Source: Panagrolaimus kolymaensis (taxonomy: Eukaryota; Nematoda; Chromadorea; Rhabditida; Panagrolaimidae). From it: a stretch of DNA of 64,000 bases. Shown piece by piece: positions 57,768-64,000 of this stretch (the stretch's first letter is position 1; each line of letters begins with the position of its first letter). The notes below the pieces were generated by a model, which saw only the letters and a program-made list of their open reading frames with translations, made no database searches and was not told where the DNA came from. Made by a program: the position numbers and the translations under genes. The stretch spans positions 682,001 through 746,000 of the forward strand of contig JAJQJQ010000014.1 in the NCBI GenBank assembly GCA_028622995.1. Direction: 5' to 3'.

Positions 57768-60127
57768 ATGTACAAAAATATGTTTTTTATTGATCATTTG
57801 GATGAGCTTGATGAAAAATATAAAATAGCGATCAAAAACCTTGAAGACGAAATTCAAAAAGCTTCAAACAATATTGAAAAGATTAAAATTTTTGATGCGT
57901 TTTCAGAGAAATTTATGGTTGTTCCTGAAATATGGGAATATCAAATTGATATGTAAGCTAGCTTATTTTTTCTTCAGTAATCAGTTGTAAAATTTTAATT
58001 AAATGAATTTACCTTTTCAGGATTGGTAATATCCAAAACGATTCTTTCCAAAAGCAACTGGCAAAATATTTTATTCACTTTTATTCCAATAAAATATATA
58101 ATAAAATTAGTTATTGCGACATAGAAATAAATCCTTTGCAAGAAAAAAGATTGCCGTTTTTAAAAGCTTTTGAATATCCATATTCTCACATAATTAAATT
58201 TGATGATAATGAAATAATGGAAGAATTATATGGTAAAAATAATATTTATAATTTTATTTATCCTGAACTCGCTTTAACGTTTCCTCATGATCGATTAGAA
58301 GAAATTAATGAAAAATATCGAGAATTTTCTGGTAATTTTTAATTATTATTTAAATTTCAAAAAATCAAGAAAATTTTAGATCGCCCAATTCCAAAAGAAA
58401 TTTTAATTAAATATCAAAAAGCTAAAAAATATTTTCCACAATGTTTAATTGAAAATCATAATAATAATTTTAATTCATGGATTGAAGCCCTTTTTAAATG
58501 GGGTGATGATAAATTTGCAATACAAACAATTGAATGTAAACTTGCTAAATGCTATCATGATAAATTATTATGGAAAGCTTATATAAATGCAATGAGGAAG
58601 AAAAATATTAAAGTAAGCATTTTAAAATTAAAAATAAAATCATTCAGTGTTCAAGGTTTCTTTTTTTGGAGTTTGTTAAAAATCAATAAAACTTTATTGG
58701 ACTCTTTTATTTTTATTTTTTTACACTGAAGCTATTTTTCTTTGTTAAATTTAAATATCCAAAAAGAAAAAGATTCGCAATCAATAAGAATTTTTTGGTT
58801 TTCTTTCAAACAAACAAAAAAATTGACGATGGAAAGAATCTTATTTTTCCAAAATAGGAAATTAATTGATTTCTAGGTGATGCTACAAATTCAATTTCGA
58901 TATATTCGATTATTTTTAAATGATGAAGAAATGAAAGAAAATTATGAAATTGAAATGAAAAATGCAGAGAAAAATTACAATAACTTTCAAGATTTGCCTA
59001 ATTTATTTTATTATTTATTGGATGAAAATGTTTACTCAAAAAAAATTGGTTCAAAATGTTTTGAAAATGCAGTAAATTTTAATAAAAAAAATAAAAATAA
59101 TTGCAAACCGCAATATTTTTCTTTACCAAAAACTATCATGGATTATTTACTAAATTATTCAACTTCAGAAATTCGTTTAAAACTTTTTCAAAGTAGCAAA
59201 TATTTTTTTTCTCAAAAACCAACTCCGATTTGTCGTAATTTACAAATTTCCTTTAACTTCAAAAAATCAAAAGAATTTAATTTTCAATCCCTCAAATTAA
59301 AATTTGATGCCGCTGAAAATTTTAAAACTATTTCACATTTTTATATTACCAATCGACTTTATTTAAATCACAAAAATGAAAATTTATTATTACATTCAAT
59401 AATTCCAAAATTTTATAAATGTGAAGCAAAATTTATTGAAATTTTTAACCAAAATTTAACTTTAAATGATTTTGAATTTCTAAATGGTTCAACTTTGATG
59501 AGAAAAACAAAAGTGGAAAAGTTTTCTTTTTATGATGGAGTTATTAAAGAAAATGAAGGAACCATTCTTTATTATGAGAAATTAATTTCAATGTTGCCTT
59601 ATGTTTATGATTTAAGGTATGGTATAAGAGACACACAAAACTTTAAGAAAATTCTTTCAACAAAATTTGCCACGACAAATTTCATAAAAATCTGAAAGAG
59701 ATAGTCTTTATTAAAACTAAAGTTTTCATTTTTTTAAATTACACCCATTTTTAAGAATTATTTATGATAAAAATTATTTATTGCCTACACCAATAATTAT
59801 ATCGACAATTTTGCGTGAAGAAATGCAAGAAAAGATTCGATTCCTTCATCTTGGATATTTTGAATCCATTATTAATATAGAAAATTTTTGCAGTTTTCTT
59901 TCTGTAAGTCTGACTTTTTTGTTTTTTTTTTGAGAAAAAAAGAAACTTTATATTTTTTTTAGAGGAATTTAGCCTTTAATGCCGAATGTCATATTGCTTT
60001 TAGTGATAATATTTTGGATAATTATGCAAACAATATTGAAGAATCATTGATTGATTATTTTGAAAAAACTTGGAGCGAAAAAGCGCCAGATTTTGGTGTT
60101 TCTGCTGGCTTTAAAAATATCCAATAA
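57768..60127 (+). CDS. Protein with HAT-repeat-like helices and a nematode F-box-like domain
   Basis: Six exons (57768-57952, 58021-58331, 58380-58612, 58877-59616, 59756-59903, 59963-60127) give 593 residues. The first 300 residues are helical with aromatic spacing like HAT/TPR-like RNA-processing repeats (FNSWIEALFKWGDDKFAIQT; HDKLLWKAYINAMRKKN). The middle has an F-box-like motif, FSLPKTIMDYLLNYSTSEIR, then LKLFQSSKYFFSQK, as in large nematode F-box families. The rest resembles the variable substrate-binding half of those proteins (ILYYEKLISMLPYVYDLR). An F-box would link it to Skp1-Cullin ubiquitin ligases; the HAT-like part might bind RNA-processing partners. Both are inferences from pattern. 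The start is the first ATG after an acceptor at 57746; an upstream exon is possible. Confidence 0.72.
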
Positions 60128-60568
60128 AAATGAGAGAGACTCAATTATAAACAAAAAATGGAATTATAATTTTTTTTGTAATTTATGAGTTTTTTTAAAT
60201 ATTTTTACATAAAAAAAATCTCCATAGAAAATAAAAACTTTTTTTTATAAAGCTTAAAAAATATCCAAGTTTAATGAATGAAGCTACCACAAGAAAATTT
60301 GTCCACAAAATTTAATGAATTACAAACATTTTTATTTATCAAAAATAAAGTTAATGTGAATAAATAGTTTAAATAAAAAACAATTTATAGTTTTTTGGAA
60401 AAATTTTTAAAAATTGCTTTTAAAAAGCTTTAAAAAACACAACAAAACAAAAAGTGACATAGGTTTATAAAAATAAAATCGGATTTGGAACGTTTCATTA
60501 AAAAATTGCAAAAATTATGGAGGATAGAAAAAATCAATCTTCCAAATTATGCCGGGGAGTCGGAGTTA
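60128..60568. other. Convergent intergenic gap
   Basis: 3' flanks of the HAT/F-box gene and the cysteine-rich peptide gene. AT-rich with AATAAA-like sequences on both strands. No gene is seen. Confidence 0.5.
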
Positions 60569-60817
60569 TTAGGTAGCAAATTGTTCACAAACACAATGTT
60601 TGGGACGTTTACAATTTTTTGATTTCACCACGCATAACCAATATCCTGCGCAACTTACTGTGCAAAGTGGATTGACTTTCTTCCAATTTATTCCCTATAA
60701 TAATTTCTTAATGAGTTCAATAAATTAATAAAAGCTTACCCATGCTTGAACAATTGGAATAACATTTATGGATTCCATTAAAAAAATAACTAAAATAAGA
60801 ATAGTAAAAAATTTCAT
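60569..60817 (-). CDS. Small cationic cysteine-rich secreted peptide
   Basis: Two exons on the minus strand (60817-60740 and 60694-60569) joined by a 45-base GTAAGC...TATAG intron encode 67 residues. Residues 1-25 are a signal peptide (MKFFTILILVIFLMESINVI, then PIVQA). The mature part of about 42 residues has six cysteines spaced C-x3-C-x5-C-x6-C-x5-C-x-C, with about nine Lys/Arg against one acidic residue. CxxxC plus CxC recalls cysteine-stabilised alpha/beta defensins, though the order of spacings is not the canonical one. A secreted antimicrobial or signalling peptide is the most natural reading; a secreted protease inhibitor or toxin-like fold is possible. The exon boundary falls at the end of the signal peptide, as in many small secreted proteins. 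It is too short for length-based gene calling. Confidence 0.7.
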
Positions 60818-61411
60818 TTTGAATTTAAATTTTTTGTGGACTGCTTTTGAATAATAATGGAGTGTTCAAAAAATTGGAAAACAGTTTTCCCTTTTTATTA
60901 GCTTTTTTTGTTTTGTTTTCTGAATAATTATTACATTTTTAAGCGGGTTAAAACGAAAAAGATCGATCGATGTGTCAACGTTCAAATGAATAGCCAGTGA
61001 GAAGAAAAAAAAACTTATTTAACATAAACGTCAGCAATTTTTTTTATTGTTGCAAAATTATTTTAATTTTTTGATTTTTTAACATTTTTAGTTTAGTGAT
61101 TCACATGAAAGTTGTAATATCTTGAAGAAAAGGTAGTGGAGTTGGAAAAGTTTTGTTTCATTTCCTCTGTTCTTTTAATTATTAAAATTTCGCTAGTTTT
61201 CAAATTAAGAATTTTTTCCATGCAAAATCTTTAGTTTGCCCTTTGTTTGAAAAATCTTTATTTCAAAAATCAAATAAAATTTCTTTCATTCAAAACTTAA
61301 GTTTGCTTAAAATAAATCATTTTCGATAATAAAGAATTTCGAATACGATAACAAAAATTCTTATTAATTTTGACTCACATTTTTAAAACTAAACAGAAAA
61401 AATGGCAAAGT
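60818..61411. other. Intergenic gap
   Basis: Presumed promoter of the cysteine-rich peptide gene and 3' UTR of the Srh-like receptor. AT-rich; nothing else is seen. Confidence 0.5.
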
Positions 61412-62768
61412 TTAATAATTATGTGTTGTCGTTCCAGTTTCCAATGACAATGGTGTTAAAGTAATTTTTGATTTCGTGCAATACAATCTTCCACTAATAT
61501 GTCTCGCATATATAATTATTACAATTCGATATGGTTTAGTAAATATTAACATCATAATTGTATTAAAAAATGTATGTGTGGTTCCCATTTGAAATACATA
61601 TTGATTAAAAACTAAAAAAATATTTAAATTTAAAAAATCTAATTTGAATGTAATAATAAACCAACTTGAAAACCACTCAAAATCAAAAATATATACAATT
61701 ATAATAACTACAAATGGAATAACAAAAACGAAGAAAGGTAAAAGAATCTTAAAAAGAAATTGAAATTTAGAAAAATTCAAGCTGGCTTTTTGTTGGATTT
61801 TTAATACAAAAAATAACTTTTGACAAAAATAAATAGAAAACATTAGCTGAAAGTTTCCTGAATTAATTAAATGTGTTTTATTTATGATTATCAAATTTTT
61901 AGGGCTTGCAGCGATATTTTTTAAACTTTTTTTTAGTGATAAAGTAAAAATAATATTATAAGTTGCGACTTTTTTTTTAAATTTTTTATAACTTTTTGAT
62001 TCGCGAAAAAAAACCTTTAAGTCTTTTTTTACTTACCTGTAAAATCAAAGAAATAGTCATTTGTCGATGTAATTTCAAAGTTCTCAAGGACATTTTAGAT
62101 TTCTCCTTTTTTAATGTTGAAAAAATTTTAAATGACAAATATGCCATAGTTATTAATGCTGCGAAAACCAAAATTGCACCGGTAACAATAGCAAAATAAA
62201 ATACTGTTGAACCCGAAATAAAACCATAACAAATATTATTTTGAATAAAATTTATTATTTCTGGATCTTTAATATCCTCAAAATTATTGCCTCTTTCAAG
62301 TATGCCAATACACAGAGTAATGGAGGCTGGGAGAGAAAAAGTTAAATGTGCAAAAATTATGCAAATTATCGTGGATTTTTTATAAATTAATTCCCTATTT
62401 TTTATTAGAATTAAATATCGATAAAAAAGTGCAGATAAAAGTGAAATTCCGCAACCACCAAGTAATTGAGCAAGTAAAGGATAATTTAAAGTTGCTCCAA
62501 TTTCCCATGGAAATAGTTTACTTAAAATTCCTCCAGAACAAACAATGGGCAAAGGAAATACAGGCATTGGAACAAATATTAATGCAATATGTAAATCAAA
62601 AAGTTGAGACCAAAATAAAATATTTAATAAATAAAATTTATACATTTTCATTGAAGCAGAAGAAAATTTTAAAATGAATAAAATTGCAATGGCCGTGGAA
62701 GCCATGGATAAAATTACATTGAAACTCAAAGAAATTTGAATATAATCTTTAAAACTTTTATCAAACAT
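61412..62768 (-). CDS. Serpentine chemoreceptor, Srh-like (7TM GPCR)
   Basis: Two exons (62768-62037 and 61747-61412) joined at a GTAAGT/TTTTTAAG intron give 355 residues with seven hydrophobic segments. Features typical of the Str/Srh/Sri group: MYKFYLLNILFWSQLFDLHI in TM2, FVPMPVFPLPIVCSGG in the first loop, and LHRQMTISLILQ joined to ILLPFFVFVIPFVV for TM6. The conserved C-terminal TKPYR follows TM7. The length agrees with Srh receptors. They are expected in the cilia of sensory neurons and couple to G proteins; the ligand is unknown. The join ISLILQ|ILLPFF exactly restores the family pattern, which supports the intron placement. The cytoplasmic tail is Thr-rich. Confidence 0.87.
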
Positions 62769-63385
62769 AATTTTTTTTCTTTGGATTTAATTTAAATGAA
62801 TTATTTTTTTTTATATTGGGAAAAAAATGTTTTTGACGGGCAAAAAAATATTATAAAAATGATGCTATTAATTGCGCAGAGGCAAGCTAGAGTCAAATAA
62901 CTTTTTTTGTTGCTTTGAATCAGACAGTCGGTCGTCAACAATCAATGCTGAACCATAACTTTAATAACGAGTTTTAATGTTGCAATAATCCGCTGTAAAT
63001 TTTGTTAAATAAAAATACTATTTTTTTTAAATTAAAGTATTTAAAAAAAAGTGTACGACATAAAAATTCTCAGAAAAAATATGCTTTTTTCGTTTTCTTC
63101 GAAAAAGAAAAAAGATTAATGGTCGTTCTATTTTATGGGAAAATTATGCTCGAGTATATAAATTTTATTCATTTTTTTGTTGTTTGTGATTGAGTTCGTG
63201 AGAAAATTCAAAACACTTTTAAGGAATACATGCGGCAAAGTTTTCAACTTTTTTTTTCATGCTTGTAGTAAATGTTCAATGTGTATAAAAAAATAGCAAC
63301 GAATTCTGGAAATTCAAAAAATGGAAAACAAACTAGAAATTTCCGCAAATATGAAAAAAATATTCTCAAATAATTTTAATTATGA
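62769..63385. other. Intergenic gap upstream of the Srh-like receptor
   Basis: Presumed receptor promoter. AT-rich. No gene is supported; it may contain an unrecognised 5' exon for the Gly/His-rich ORF downstream. Confidence 0.4.
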
Positions 63386-63568
63386 CTACACAAGATAAAA
63401 TCTAATACAAAACTTTTTAATTATTTAATTAATTCTGTGGTTGTCAATCATGGTAACGACGGAGGCGGTCATCGTTATATTGCACTTGCCTATGGTGGTG
63501 GACATTCACCCACTCCACCAGCACCACATCAACAAGGAGGATATTATTATCGTCGTTTCCTTATTTAA
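63386..63568 (+). CDS. 3' end of a Gly/His/Tyr-rich ORF
   Basis: An open frame without its own ATG runs to TAA at 63566-63568. Its last 40 residues include NHGNDGGGHRYIALAYGGGH, a Pro-rich SPTPPAPHQQ and GGYYYRRFLI. Gly/Tyr-rich short proteins in nematodes are often secreted antimicrobial (NLP/CNC-like) or cuticle-associated peptides. The composition suggests such a role but no signal peptide is visible; the first exon is not identified. A different frame over the same bases (from 63441) is longer but less protein-like. Confidence 0.35.
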   Translation, partial: LHKIKSNTKLFNYLINSVVVNHGNDGGGHRYIALAYGGGHSPTPPAPHQQGGYYYRRFLI

Positions 63569-64000
63569 TTCTCAGAACAATATCAGATCCACAAAAAAAT
63601 TATCTTTTTATAACCATTCCGTGGTCCTGCAGCCGCCTAAAATATTCCTTTCGCAATCCGAATTTTGGGTAAGGTTTGTGGCTTGTAAATAAAATCAAAA
63701 CTTTGTCAACCCATGAAATAAACTAAAAAAAAATATAAAATGCAAAAGGACTTTCCAAAAAAGAGTTTCTTTAATTTTGCTAATTTAATTTTTTTAGTTT
63801 TTTGAATAAAAGAATAAATAGTCTCTCAAAAAAGTGCAGCTCATTAACTTTAAGCTACAAATGCTTGCTTCTTATTACTCAAAGGTAAAAAAAGAAAGAA
63901 AGAAATTAACTAATAATTTATGCTTCATTTCCATTGGTACCATTTTTTGATGGATGTTAGTCATTCGATGCATCTTATTTGTTAGACGACATGCACAAAC
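63569..64000. other. 3' flank to window end
   Basis: Follows the Gly/His-rich ORF; AATAAA occurs near 63687. AT-rich otherwise and no further gene is recognised before the window ends. Confidence 0.45.

Noticed and set aside
1..64000. CRISPR arrays, bacterial operons, riboswitches, ribosome binding sites
   Set aside because: The genes have spliceosomal introns and nematode families throughout; no regularly spaced direct repeats of CRISPR type occur.

Overview
The window is nuclear DNA from an animal, and everything points to a nematode. It is very AT-rich, with long A and T runs. It has compact genes with 45-70 base introns bounded by GTAAG/GTGAG donors and TTTCAG/TTTTAG acceptors, nematode-type serpentine chemoreceptors, a Patched-related protein and an expanded TTBK-like casein kinase. 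The F-box-type motif in the gene at 57.8-60.1 kb, followed by a CKYFF-like segment, resembles proteins I associate with Panagrolaimidae (clade IV); that placement is an inference. All gene models were joined by hand from reading frames and splice sites.

Layout. 0-4.7 kb (+): an intact 11-exon Mutator-like (MULE) transposase fused to a C-terminal OTU cysteine-protease domain. 5.4-6.9 kb (+): a CK1/TTBK-like kinase. 7.6-9.8 kb (-): a type I membrane protein with a Lys/Pro/Gln-repeat tail. 11.3-13.5 kb (+): a small three-exon membrane protein whose exons are too short to stand out. 14.9-16.3 kb: a non-autonomous element with about 300-base inverted repeats and a 9-base target duplication. 16.6-21.7 kb (-): a Patched-related (PTR) protein with a 198-base MITE in one intron. 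21.7-29.4 kb: no firm gene, but a textbook hAT-type MITE at 25.3 kb. 29.4-30.7 kb (-): a Srg-like receptor. 31.9-34.7 kb (-): a furin/KPC-1-type proprotein convertase with upstream exons reaching 36.65 kb. 36.7-53.0 kb: gene-poor AT-rich DNA with GC-richer islands that hold only speculative small ORFs. 53.0-54.1 kb (-): a GNAT acetyltransferase. 54.74 kb: tRNA-Glu(CTC). 55.4-57.1 kb (-): a divergent membrane-anchored Hsp70-like gene with an in-frame TAA. 57.8-60.1 kb (+): a protein with HAT-like helices and an F-box-like motif. 60.6-60.8 kb (-): a 67-residue cationic cysteine-rich secreted peptide. 61.4-62.8 kb (-): an Srh-type chemoreceptor. 63.4-63.6 kb (+): the 3' end of a Gly/His/Tyr-rich ORF.

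The genes do not form one pathway. Chemosensory receptors, a kinase, secretory processing and sterol-sensing membrane proteins are mixed with transposons. The most distinctive features are the MULE-OTU fusion, three short transposon families built around GC-rich hexamer or pentamer tracts in an AT-rich genome, and two small multi-exon genes (80-residue membrane protein and cysteine-rich peptide) that length-based gene finding would miss.
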